DNA of 8,173 bases from DAIOEK01 sp036746315 (GTDB taxonomy: Bacteria; Chloroflexota; Anaerolineae; Anaerolineales; Anaerolineaceae): positions 1 through 8,173 of the forward strand of contig DAIOEK010000068.1 of NCBI GenBank assembly GCA_036746315.1. Reading direction: 5' to 3'. The notes under the pieces are model-generated. The model did not search any database. It had not been told where the DNA came from and was given only the letters and a program-made list of their open reading frames with translations. The translations under genes and the position numbers were made by a program. The number at the start of each line of letters is the position of its first letter. The stretch's first letter is position 1. This document shows positions 1 to 7,333 of the stretch, piece after piece.

Positions 1-513
1 TACACTTCTGGGGTCCACTTCTGCATGTTCACTCAGCAGATAACGGAACCTGGCGGTATCAAGAATGGTGCCCGAGCCGATCACGTGTCGGCTTGGCAGC
101 CCGCTTTCCTTCCAGGAGACGTAACTGAGTATGTCCACCGGGTTGGTGGCTATCAGCAGTAACCCGTCAGGATTGTGCGCTACAATCTGGGGGATAATGC
201 TCTTGAAGATGTTTGTATTTTTATGCACCAGGTCGAGCCGGGTTTCTCCCGGTTTCTGGCTGGCCCCCGCGGTGATTACGGTGATCGCCGCTTCGCGGCA
301 ATCTTCATACGTTCCCGCCCAGATTTTCATCGGGTAGGCGAAGGGGATGGCATGATTAAGGTCCATTACCTCGCCTTCTGCTTTGGTCTGGTTGGCATCG
401 ATCAGCACCAGTTCGGATGCCAATCCGCTCTGTAAAAGTGCATAGGCGAAAGTGGCGCCCACATTTCCAACGCCCACGAGGGCGATTTTTACTTTTGTTT
501 TGTGAATTGTCAT
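1..513 (-). CDS. ldh: L-lactate dehydrogenase, 3' part outside window
   Basis: This gene encodes an NAD-dependent L-lactate dehydrogenase, a cytosolic enzyme interconverting pyruvate and L-lactate. Only the first 171 residues are in the window; the family is usually about 310-320 residues. Visible features are the Rossmann loop GVGNVGA (residues 14-20), Asp39 at the end of the second strand (typical of NAD preference), the mobile substrate loop AGASQKPGETRL (82-93), NPVDIL (124-129) and DTARFR (152-157), which holds the substrate-binding Arg155. Gln86 in the loop sits where lactate dehydrogenases carry Gln102; malate dehydrogenases have Arg there, so lactate is the better call. The catalytic His motif lies just beyond the window edge. 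The start ATG (511-513) has an AGAGGA site 3 bases upstream of it. The gene follows ligA by 9 bases and is probably cotranscribed with it. Confidence 0.93.
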   Translation of the reverse strand, partial: MTIHKTKVKIALVGVGNVGATFAYALLQSGLASELVLIDANQTKAEGEVMDLNHAIPFAYPMKIWAGTYEDCREAAITVITAGASQKPGETRLDLVHKNTNIFKSIIPQIVAHNPDGLLLIATNPVDILSYVSWKESGLPSRHVIGSGTILDTARFRYLLSEHAEVDPRSV

Positions 514-516
514 AAT

Positions 517-522
517 TCCTCT
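517..522 (-). promoter_or_regulatory. Ribosome binding site of ldh
   Basis: The minus strand reads AGAGGA, then three bases, then the ATG at 513-511. The site directly abuts the ligA stop codon (525-523), so ribosomes finishing ligA would end on top of the ldh initiation region. This suggests translational coupling, although the short spacing is unusual. Confidence 0.6.
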
Positions 523-2559
523 TTACATCTTTATCAGTTTTCGTAAAGCCTCTTCATCAACGATCGCCACCCCCAGCTTTCGTGCCTTTTCCAACTTGGA
601 GCCTGGATTCTCTCCAAGCACCAGGTAATCGGTCTTTGCGCTGACACTGTCGGTCACTTTGCCGCCGTGCGATTGGATCATATCCTTTGCTTCATCCCGG
701 CTCAATGCAGGCAGTGTACCGGTTATCACGAAGGTCTTTCCCTGCAATTCCGCCGTAACGGCTTCTTGCATTGTCGTCGCCTCATTGTAAGTTCGCACTC
801 CCGCTTTTCTCAGCTTCTCGATCAGGCGAATATTCTCTTCCCGGTGGAACCAATCCCAAATTCCCTGCGCCGTATTGGGACCCACACCATCGATCTCCTG
901 TAGTTCATCCACCGAAGCCTGGGCGAGCAGGGCAAGATCGGGATAATGGCTGGCAAGATCTGCTGCACTTACTTCACCAACACCCTTGACCCCCAGAGCG
1001 GTGATCAATCTTGCCAGTGGTCGGCTTTTGGATTCCTGAATGGCATCCAGAAGGTTTTGCACCCTTTTATCCGCAAAGCCTTCCAGTTTCATCAGCTTTT
1101 CAGTGTCTAGCAGGTAGAGATCGGCAACATCCCTTACAAAACCGGCTTCTGCCAGTTGTTCCACAATGCGAATACCCAGACCGATAATGTCCATCGCCGG
1201 ACGGGAGACAAAGTGTTCCAAGTTTCGGATCAATTGCGCCGGACAGGACGCATTCACACAGTACCAGGCAATTTCACCTTCGATATGCTCTGTGGCTGTA
1301 CCGCATACCGGACAGGTGGCTGGCGGTATGAATGCTTTCTCTGTCCCGCTCCTTAGGGAGGTGATCGGTCCAATGACATAAGGGATGACTTCGCCGGCAC
1401 GCTTTACCAGCACCGAATCTCCCTCGCGGATATCCTTTTCTGAAATGTAATCGAAATTGTGCAGGGTTGCCTGGCGTACGATGACCCCGCCGATTTCCAC
1501 CGGCTCAAGTACTGCATAGGGCGTTAGTACTCCGGTTCTGCCCACGTTGACCTTGATTTCCAGCAGCCGCGTGGTTACTTCACGCGCCGGGAATTTGAAT
1601 GCCATCGCACCCCTGGGATCTTTCCCCGCCACCCCCAACGCGGCAGCAGTGCCCAGGTCGTTTAACTTGATGACCATGCCATCGATTTCGAAAGGTATTT
1701 GATCCCTGGTCCTGCCACCTTCTTCACAGGCATGAATGGCAGCCGGAATGTCGGCACATAACACCGCCCGGTTTGTCACCGGAAACCCCAATTTTCGCAG
1801 ATAATCGAGCAGATCCCATTGTGTCTTTGGCTGTGGGGCATCGTCCTCATATTCCACAATTTGGTAGAGCAGCAGTGTGAGCGGACGGGATGCTGTCAAT
1901 GCAGCATCGAGCTGCCGCAACGAACCCGCCGCTGTATTGCGCGGGTTAAGATAGGTCTTTTCGCCTTCCTGGGCAAGTTTCTCATTCAATTTATCGAAAT
2001 CAGCAGAATGGATAAATGCCTCACCCCGCACAACCAGTTTGCGGGGCGCCTTGATCTGATGCGCACTATCAACCGGAATTCTGAGCGGAAGCGTGCGAAT
2101 TGTCCGCAGATTGGCGGTAATATCCTCACCAACCTCCCCATCACCGCGGGTTGCTCCCTTGATGAATATCCCATTTTCGTAATGCAGCACCACTGTCAGG
2201 CCATCGATCTTGGGTTCCACTACAAATTTGCTCCCGGCTACCCGCGGATCGAGCTTGAGGATCCGGTTGTACCAGGCAAGGATATCGTCTGCGCTGAATG
2301 AATTTGCCAGGCTCAGTATCGGTGCCGGATGGGTGACTTTCGTGAATTTTTCTGCCACGCTGGCGGAAATCCGCTGTGTGGGGGAATCGGGGGTAATCCA
2401 CTCGGGATGCTCGGCTTCGATTTTTTTGAGTTTGTTCAGTAACGCATCGAATTCGGCATCACTCACCACTGGCGAGTCCATAACGTGATAGCGGTAATTA
2501 TGAAATTGGATCTGTTCGCGCAATTGCTTTACTTCAAGAGGAATATGATTTTCGTCCAT
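523..2559 (-). CDS. ligA: NAD-dependent DNA ligase LigA
   Basis: LigA seals nicks between 3'-OH and 5'-phosphate ends during replication and repair, using NAD+ to adenylate its active-site lysine. The 678-residue length is normal for the family. In order, the sequence shows the N-terminal NMN-binding Ia region (YHVMD at 24-28, SDAEFD at 33-38), the adenylation motif EPKIDG with catalytic Lys117, RGE (178-180), EIDGMVIK (291-298) and the FKFP motif with Lys322. These are followed by an OB-fold region, a four-cysteine zinc site (Cys416, Cys419, Cys434, Cys439), a helix-hairpin-helix region (about 450-595) and a C-terminal BRCT domain (about 604-678). One departure: Phe37 occupies the Ia position that is Tyr35 in E. 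coli LigA. The start ATG (2557-2559) has AGGAT upstream at 2569-2573. It is the upstream gene of a probable ligA-ldh pair. Confidence 0.98.
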   Translation of the reverse strand: MDENHIPLEVKQLREQIQFHNYRYHVMDSPVVSDAEFDALLNKLKKIEAEHPEWITPDSPTQRISASVAEKFTKVTHPAPILSLANSFSADDILAWYNRILKLDPRVAGSKFVVEPKIDGLTVVLHYENGIFIKGATRGDGEVGEDITANLRTIRTLPLRIPVDSAHQIKAPRKLVVRGEAFIHSADFDKLNEKLAQEGEKTYLNPRNTAAGSLRQLDAALTASRPLTLLLYQIVEYEDDAPQPKTQWDLLDYLRKLGFPVTNRAVLCADIPAAIHACEEGGRTRDQIPFEIDGMVIKLNDLGTAAALGVAGKDPRGAMAFKFPAREVTTRLLEIKVNVGRTGVLTPYAVLEPVEIGGVIVRQATLHNFDYISEKDIREGDSVLVKRAGEVIPYVIGPITSLRSGTEKAFIPPATCPVCGTATEHIEGEIAWYCVNASCPAQLIRNLEHFVSRPAMDIIGLGIRIVEQLAEAGFVRDVADLYLLDTEKLMKLEGFADKRVQNLLDAIQESKSRPLARLITALGVKGVGEVSAADLASHYPDLALLAQASVDELQEIDGVGPNTAQGIWDWFHREENIRLIEKLRKAGVRTYNEATTMQEAVTAELQGKTFVITGTLPALSRDEAKDMIQSHGGKVTDSVSAKTDYLVLGENPGSKLEKARKLGVAIVDEEALRKLIKM

Positions 2560-2593
2560 GTGGGAACCATCCTGTGGTGGAACTATCCTACGG

Positions 2594-2599
2594 TATAAT
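2594..2599 (+). promoter_or_regulatory. Probable -10 element for the plus-strand operon
   Basis: A perfect TATAAT lies 50 bases before the ATG at 2650, giving a predicted start near 2606. The sequence 17 bases upstream (2571-2576) is a poor -35, so the promoter would be weak or need an activator. It faces the ligA promoter and overlaps its footprint. Confidence 0.4.
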
Positions 2600-2607
2600 T
2601 TAACAAA

Positions 2608-2635
2608 ATTCTAATACCGAAATGCCCTGCGTCAA
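2608..2635 (-). promoter_or_regulatory. Sigma70-type promoter of ligA
   Basis: Reading the minus strand, TTGACG (2635-2630) is followed by a 16-base spacer and TAGAAT (2613-2608). Each hexamer matches the consensus at five of six positions. A start site near 2601 would give a leader of about 40 bases before the ligA ATG, containing the AGGAT binding site. No operator palindrome was seen. Confidence 0.6.
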
Positions 2636-2637
2636 AC

Positions 2638-2645
2638 GAGGAGGT
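2638..2645 (+). promoter_or_regulatory. Strong ribosome binding site
   Basis: GAGGAGGT lies four bases before the ATG at 2650 and is nearly a full anti-16S complement. It fixes the start of the small zinc-ribbon membrane protein and suggests good translation. Confidence 0.75.
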
Positions 2646-2649
2646 AGAA

Positions 2650-3009
2650 ATGAAATTCATTGGAAAAATCGTCTCTCCAATCTTGATTTTCTTTGGCGTT
2701 ATATTTGTTTTGGGTGCGTTCAGTGAAAATGGCACCGCGGGTTGGATTGTGGTCGGCATAGTCGTCGGTCTGATCGGTTTGGCGCTCGCTTACTTTTCAT
2801 ATCACAAACCGGCTCCGGCTTCAACCCAAACGCAGAATGTCACGGTGAATGTGGATCTGCCGGGTAACGTAAAGCTGGAGACTTTGAAGTGCAAGTCCTG
2901 CGGCGGCACACTTTCTCCCGAACATATCACCATGGTAGCCGGCGCACCTGTGGTATCCTGTCCGTATTGCAAATCAACATATCAGTTGACCGAAGAACCC
3001 AAATGGTAA
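2650..3009 (+). CDS. Small membrane protein with C4 zinc ribbon
   Basis: I do not recognise this 119-residue protein as a named family. Two hydrophobic helices (about residues 5-24 and 31-51) form a membrane hairpin around a short loop. A Pro/Ala/Gln/Thr-rich linker (53-62) follows, then a short strand-like segment (64-77) and a zinc ribbon with two knuckles: Cys81-x2-Cys84-Gly-Gly and Cys104-x2-Cys107. The ribbon resembles those used for protein or nucleic-acid contacts, and on topology would most likely be cytosolic. The start is set by a strong GAGGAGGT site. It is the first gene of the plus-strand run and ends 36 bases before the Cys-tail protein, so cotranscription is likely. A role as a membrane partner of that protein is only inferred from position; it may be unrelated to the modification genes. 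Confidence 0.85.
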   Translation: MKFIGKIVSPILIFFGVIFVLGAFSENGTAGWIVVGIVVGLIGLALAYFSYHKPAPASTQTQNVTVNVDLPGNVKLETLKCKSCGGTLSPEHITMVAGAPVVSCPYCKSTYQLTEEPKW

Positions 3010-3045
3010 ATCCATCGTATAAAGAATGATGGAGGATTTTAGCGA

Positions 3046-4743
3046 ATGAAGAAAAGAATAGCGACCAGTATTATTTTGTTGTTATTTTTGCTGATCGGCG
3101 TTACACAGCCAGCTTCAGCACAGACATATTACTTCCAGGTGGATCAGGCAACCGCCGATGCCTACTATCAGGCGGATGGCACGCTTTCCATTCTGTATCA
3201 ATATGTATTCGTCAACGATCCCTCAGCCTCACCGATTGAATATGTGGATATCGGTCTTCCCAACGGCACCTTCAATCTTTCAAGTGTCAGCGCCTCGGTG
3301 GATGGTAAGACTATCACAGACATCTCTCGGGCTGATCCACAGTATCTGACGGATGGTTCTGATGGTGTAACGCTCGGATTGGGCAGCAGTTCCATCCAAC
3401 CTGGTCATACCGGAACGGTAATGCTGCGGGTGGATGGAATTCAAAACGTTTATTTCCATTACAACAAGGGCGATACCAAGGATTACGCCAGTGTACGCTT
3501 TTCCCCCAATTACTTCGGTTCCGCCTACGTCAATGGAAAATCCCACGTTCAGGTTTCACTGCATTTGCCTGTTGGGGTTCAGCCGGAAGAGCCGCAATAC
3601 GAACTTGCCGGCAGCGGATGGCCGGGAACAGCCGAGCCATCTGCTTATTTGGATGACGAAGGTCGGGTAACCTATACCTGGGAATCGGATGTCGCCAGTT
3701 TGTCCACCCGCTACGAATTTGCGGCTGCATTCCCTGCCAGCTATATCCCAGCCGGTGCGATCTCTTCTGGCGTTTCCTTTGACCCATCGGCTTTGATTTG
3801 CTCGTGCATAAGTTTACTCTTCATCGGGCTGACCGTATTTGCCATTTATGCCGGCTACAAAGCCAGTAAGAAGCGCAAACTACAATATTTGCCGCCCAAG
3901 ATCGCCATTGAGGGACACGGCATAAAACGTGGTCTTACTGCCGTGGAGGCTGCCATTCTCATGGAACAGCCCATGGATAAGGTCCTCACCATGATCCTTT
4001 TTGGAGTAATTAAAAAGGGAGCTGCCATCGTTAAAACTAAGGAGCCGCTCGAATTGGAAGTGGATCAAACCAAATTAGCAGACCTCCAGCCATACGAGAC
4101 GGAATTCGTGGCGGCTTTCAAAACACCGGCTGGCAAAGAGCGCCAAAAGGAGATGCAGGGCGTAATGGTCACCCTGGTGAAAGCGGTTGCTGAAAAAATG
4201 AAAGGCTTCAGCCGCAAGGAGACTGTTGCCTACTACGACGATATCAATAAGCGTGCCTGGGCGCAGGTACAGGCAGCCGAAACGCCCGAAGTAAAGAGCC
4301 AGAAATACGATGATTACATGGAATGGACCATGCTGGACCGGGATTACACACAGAAGACTCGCGATGTGTTCGGTTCCACTCCGGTAATACTACCCCGTTG
4401 GTGGGGCGGTTTCGACCCGGTTTATCGTACGTCTACTGTTTCAGCGCCTTCCGGCAACATCATGACTGGCGGCGGTCTGCCCTCCCGTACGACGATAACT
4501 CTGCCGCATCTGCCCGGTTCCGATTTTGCAGCTTCGATTGCTAACAACGTACAATCCTTTGCCGGTAATCTGGTCGGAGACCTGACCTCGTTTACCTCTG
4601 GCATCACCAATAAAACCAACCCGGCACCGCCTCCCTCCACCTATCGGAGTTCCGGCAGCAGCGGACATAGCGGTGGATGCGCCTGTGCCTGCGCTTGTGC
4701 GTGTGCTGGTTGTGCCTGCGCTTGTGCCGGTGGCGGAAGGTAA
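3046..4743 (+). CDS. DUF2207-like membrane protein with Cys-Ala repeat tail
   Basis: This 565-residue protein has a signal peptide (KKR, hydrophobic core, cleavage probably after Ala-Ser-Ala at 23-25), a beta-rich ectodomain (about 26-245), one membrane helix (about 249-271) followed by KASKKRK, and a cytosolic half. The cytosolic part begins with a possible winged-helix-like segment (about 295-340), has a charged helical region (about 345-450), then a low-complexity stretch, a Pro-rich segment (526-530) and a Ser/Gly linker. It ends in alternating Cys-Ala (545-561) and GGGR. The layout resembles DUF2207 proteins, which often end in Gly-rich tails; family membership is my judgement, unverified. 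Apart from Cys252 and Cys254 in the helix, all cysteines are in the tail. GGAGG (3031-3035) supports the start. The radical SAM gene follows after 13 bases. I infer that the tail is the substrate of the downstream enzymes. Direct metal binding by the tail is the main alternative. Confidence 0.9.
   Translation: MKKRIATSIILLLFLLIGVTQPASAQTYYFQVDQATADAYYQADGTLSILYQYVFVNDPSASPIEYVDIGLPNGTFNLSSVSASVDGKTITDISRADPQYLTDGSDGVTLGLGSSSIQPGHTGTVMLRVDGIQNVYFHYNKGDTKDYASVRFSPNYFGSAYVNGKSHVQVSLHLPVGVQPEEPQYELAGSGWPGTAEPSAYLDDEGRVTYTWESDVASLSTRYEFAAAFPASYIPAGAISSGVSFDPSALICSCISLLFIGLTVFAIYAGYKASKKRKLQYLPPKIAIEGHGIKRGLTAVEAAILMEQPMDKVLTMILFGVIKKGAAIVKTKEPLELEVDQTKLADLQPYETEFVAAFKTPAGKERQKEMQGVMVTLVKAVAEKMKGFSRKETVAYYDDINKRAWAQVQAAETPEVKSQKYDDYMEWTMLDRDYTQKTRDVFGSTPVILPRWWGGFDPVYRTSTVSAPSGNIMTGGGLPSRTTITLPHLPGSDFAASIANNVQSFAGNLVGDLTSFTSGITNKTNPAPPPSTYRSSGSSGHSGGCACACACACAGCACACAGGGR
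4678..4728 (+). repeat. Coding Cys-Ala dipeptide repeat (8 Cys)
   Basis: The C-terminal codons encode five Cys-Ala pairs (residues 545-554), one Gly (555) and three more Cys-Ala pairs (556-561), before Gly-Gly-Gly-Arg and the stop. Both TGC and TGT are used for Cys, and GCC, GCT and GCG for Ala, in no fixed order. The repeat is therefore not a clean six-base microsatellite. This points to selection on the protein sequence, although an old expansion is not excluded. Confidence 0.9.
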
Positions 4744-4756
4744 AGCTGGTTAGCGT

Positions 4757-6142
4757 ATGGCGCTGAAAGTGTTCCCCCGCATTTTGGGCTGGGCGCAAGG
4801 TTCCCCGGTTGAAAAGCCAAAACAGGGATTGTATCATTACACCTATGCGAAAGATATTGAAAAATCACGCATCCATTTGCGCATCGAGCAGGATGGCTCT
4901 GGTGTCGTGATGATCAATGCAGACAGGATACTCCATGTCAACCCGACTGCTATGTGGATCACCAAACTCCACCTCGAACAGCATTCAGCGCAAGAAATCT
5001 GCGTAATGCTGTCCGCTGCCTTCGGGATCAAGAAACGGGAAGTCCAGCAGGATGTGCAGGATGTCATCCATAAAATCGACGAGATGATCCGCCCGGATGG
5101 CGCATGCCCCATTCACGAACTGCTCTTGGATACCAATGCCCCCTTCACCGCCAAATTGTCTGCGCCCTATCGCATGGATCTCGCTATTACCTATCGCTGC
5201 AATAATGATTGTCACCATTGTTATAACGCCAGAGCCCGTTCCTACCCTGAACTGGATACACCGCAATGGAAGATCATTCTCGATACGATCTGGGACTTGG
5301 GGATTCCACATGTTGTGTTTACCGGCGGCGAGCCCACGTTTCGAAACGATTTGCCGGAATTGGTTGCTTACGCAGAACAAAAAGGGTTGGTTACCGGTTT
5401 GAATACCAATGGCAGAAGGCTGGCTGATCGGAAATTTGTCAGCTCGCTGGTGGATGCGGGGCTGGATCATGTACAGGTGACGCTGGAGTCCCACATTCCC
5501 GAAATACACGACCAAATGGTGAACAGCCGGGGCGCCTGGCAGCAGACCGTCAATGGCATACGCGAAGTGCTCAAGCAGCGGGTGTATTTGATGACCAACA
5601 CGACCATGCTGAAAACAAATTACCGGAGCATGGCTGAAACACTGGACTTTTTAGCCGAACTTGGTGTGCCCACCATTGGGCTGAATTCGCTGATTTATTC
5701 CGGGAAGGGGAAAGATTCTCAAGCTGGGCTGCGGGAAAGTCAGTTACCGGCTATTTTGAATATGGCAAAAGAGAAAACAGCCGTTAATGGGCAGCGGTTG
5801 ATCTGGTACACCCCTACTGAATACTGCCATTTCGATCCGGTAAATGAGAATTTGGGCGTGAAGGGCTGTACTGCGGCTTACTACAATATGTGCATCGAGC
5901 CGGATGGCAGCGTGATTCCCTGTCAATCTTATTATTCATCCCTGGGAAATATCCTTTCCAATTCATGGTCGGAAATTTGGGATCATCCGCTCGCCATCGA
6001 TTTGCGCGAGCGACGAAATGTGCCGCAGCGCTGCCAGGGGTGTTCACTTCTCGTTGAGTGTGGCGGCGGTTGCCCGCTCCATCAATCAGACAATCAGGAA
6101 ATTCACTGGCAAGATACTTTTTCGATACCAGCAGCCAGTTAG
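4757..6142 (+). CDS. Radical SAM/SPASM enzyme with N-terminal PqqD-like RRE domain
   Basis: This 461-residue protein should cleave S-adenosylmethionine with a [4Fe-4S] cluster and modify a peptide or protein. Residues about 38-112 resemble PqqD, the RiPP recognition element: a strand segment with HVNPTA (60-65), then helices including SAQEICVML (77-85). The radical SAM core follows, with Cys148-x3-Cys152-x2-Cys155-Tyr and TGGEPT (189-194). A SPASM region has seven cysteines: Cys371, Cys379-x9-Cys389, then Cys426-x2-Cys429-x5-Cys435-x3-Cys439, enough for auxiliary clusters. The usual last SPASM cysteine after this run is absent; Cys371 might replace it. The fused recognition domain and SPASM motif are typical of RiPP maturases. 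The nearest candidate substrate is the Cys-Ala tail encoded 13 bases upstream. The start ATG lacks a clear binding site; GGAAGG (4735-4740) is too distant, so coupling to the preceding gene is likely. The exact reaction cannot be predicted. Confidence 0.93.
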   Translation: MALKVFPRILGWAQGSPVEKPKQGLYHYTYAKDIEKSRIHLRIEQDGSGVVMINADRILHVNPTAMWITKLHLEQHSAQEICVMLSAAFGIKKREVQQDVQDVIHKIDEMIRPDGACPIHELLLDTNAPFTAKLSAPYRMDLAITYRCNNDCHHCYNARARSYPELDTPQWKIILDTIWDLGIPHVVFTGGEPTFRNDLPELVAYAEQKGLVTGLNTNGRRLADRKFVSSLVDAGLDHVQVTLESHIPEIHDQMVNSRGAWQQTVNGIREVLKQRVYLMTNTTMLKTNYRSMAETLDFLAELGVPTIGLNSLIYSGKGKDSQAGLRESQLPAILNMAKEKTAVNGQRLIWYTPTEYCHFDPVNENLGVKGCTAAYYNMCIEPDGSVIPCQSYYSSLGNILSNSWSEIWDHPLAIDLRERRNVPQRCQGCSLLVECGGGCPLHQSDNQEIHWQDTFSIPAAS

Positions 6143-6154
6143 GGAGAGTTTGTC

Positions 6155-7333
6155 ATGAAAAATCTGCTAAACAAACTGGAAAAGTTATTCCCTTTTGAAT
6201 CCAAGGCAATTTTGCCTCTGCCTCCGGGAATGTATCAAAACAATCCCGAAGACTCCCCACACAAAATGCATCTTCGCCTGGAAGCCGACGGTTCGGGAGT
6301 GCTCATCATCGATGCGCGTACCGCGTTGCACTTGAATCAGACGGCAGCCGAGTTTGCCTATTATCTCGTGCATGGCGCCTCCCGGGAAACGACCCTGGAG
6401 CAGATGGAAAGTCGCTACAAGGTTAAGAGTGAGCAGCTTGCCGATGATTATCAGCAACTCTTGGATACCATCCAGACACTATCCACAACCGAGGATCTGG
6501 ACCCCGAAGGGTTTTTCTTTGTCGATCGTACTGACCCGTACAGTCGCAACTTGAGTGCCCCCTATCGGCTGGATTGCGCCTTGACGTACCGACAAAACGA
6601 TGAGGCTGAACGGAATACCACTCCGGAAGATCGCGTAAAGCGTGAGTTGCTTACGGAAGAATGGCAATCCATCCTGAAAAAAGCCTGGGAGGCTGGTATC
6701 CCGCACATCGTTTTCACTGGTGGGGAACCCACACTGCGCCCCGACCTGCCGGAATTGGTCGCTTTTGCGGAAGCAAACGGCCAAATTACCGGGCTGTTGA
6801 CAGATGGTTTCCGCCTGTGCGACCCGGATTATTTGCATAAAATGCTGGAAACCGGCTTGGACCATGTCATGGTCACACTGGATCCAAAGGAAGACCAGAG
6901 CTGGGAGGCCGTTTTGGATACCCTCAAAGAGGATATATTCCTTACGGTTCACCTTACCGTCATGAAAAAAGAAACCGACGAATACTTCTCAGTGATGGAA
7001 CGGCTTGCCAAAATGGGCGTCAGGAATTTATCGCTTAGCGGGATCAATGCCGATTTGTTGGAGGCGGTGCGAAAATGTGGCGATTTTGCCACTTCCCGTG
7101 GGATTTCACTGGTTTGGGATCTTCCGGTTCCCTATTCTCAATTCAATCCGGTATCTGCCGAACTTCCAAGTGAACAACTGCGTAACGGAGCCGGAAACGC
7201 CTGGTTATATCTTGAACCGGATGGCGATGTACTGCCTACCCAGGGTGTGATTAAACCTTTGGGCAACATGCTGGTTGATCCCTGGGAGAAGATTTGGAAT
7301 AATCCGCTGCGAAAATCCGACCATATGGAATGA
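6155..7333 (+). CDS. Degenerate radical SAM paralogue with RRE domain, no cluster cysteines
   Basis: This 392-residue protein is clearly a paralogue of the preceding radical SAM enzyme. It shares the PqqD-like domain (about 38-110, HLNQTA at 59-64), LSAPYR before the core, TGGEPT (188-193) and the EPDG and LGNML segments near the end. The three cluster cysteines are replaced without a gap: Gln147, Ala151 and Asn154 stand where the partner has Cys148, Cys152 and Cys155. The SPASM positions matching Cys379 and Cys389 are Tyr and Thr, and the protein ends before the last four SPASM cysteines. It should not bind the clusters, so radical SAM catalysis is very unlikely. The frame is intact over almost 1.2 kb and GGGAG (6142-6146) precedes the ATG, so it looks like a functional pseudoenzyme rather than a pseudogene. 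A substrate-binding, scaffold or regulatory role beside the active enzyme is inferred. It overlaps the methyltransferase by 4 bases. Confidence 0.9.
   Translation: MKNLLNKLEKLFPFESKAILPLPPGMYQNNPEDSPHKMHLRLEADGSGVLIIDARTALHLNQTAAEFAYYLVHGASRETTLEQMESRYKVKSEQLADDYQQLLDTIQTLSTTEDLDPEGFFFVDRTDPYSRNLSAPYRLDCALTYRQNDEAERNTTPEDRVKRELLTEEWQSILKKAWEAGIPHIVFTGGEPTLRPDLPELVAFAEANGQITGLLTDGFRLCDPDYLHKMLETGLDHVMVTLDPKEDQSWEAVLDTLKEDIFLTVHLTVMKKETDEYFSVMERLAKMGVRNLSLSGINADLLEAVRKCGDFATSRGISLVWDLPVPYSQFNPVSAELPSEQLRNGAGNAWLYLEPDGDVLPTQGVIKPLGNMLVDPWEKIWNNPLRKSDHME

Noticed and set aside
1..513. Malate dehydrogenase as the identity of the partial dehydrogenase
   Set aside because: Gln86 in the substrate loop matches the lactate-specific position; malate enzymes carry Arg there.
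1819..2301. 160-residue plus-strand ORF inside ligA
   Set aside because: It is antisense to the conserved adenylation domain of ligA and has no domain features.
3011..3033. Inverted repeat TCCATC/GATGGA overlapping the binding site of the tail protein gene
   Set aside because: The stem is only six base pairs with an 11-base loop and three A-T pairs; it is too weak to call an RNA switch.
4604..4868. Minus-strand ORFs opposite the Cys-Ala repeat, rich in His/Arg/Gln or Ala/Gln
   Set aside because: Their composition is the reverse reading of the Cys-Ala codons, and they overlap well-supported plus-strand genes.
4985..5515. 176-residue minus-strand ORF inside the radical SAM gene
   Set aside because: It is antisense to conserved motifs of the radical SAM protein and shows no recognisable domain.
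6155..7333. Radical SAM paralogue as a decayed pseudogene
   Set aside because: The frame is intact, the alignment to its partner is gap-free around the lost cysteines, it has a good binding site and it overlaps the next gene; this fits a retained pseudoenzyme better than decay.
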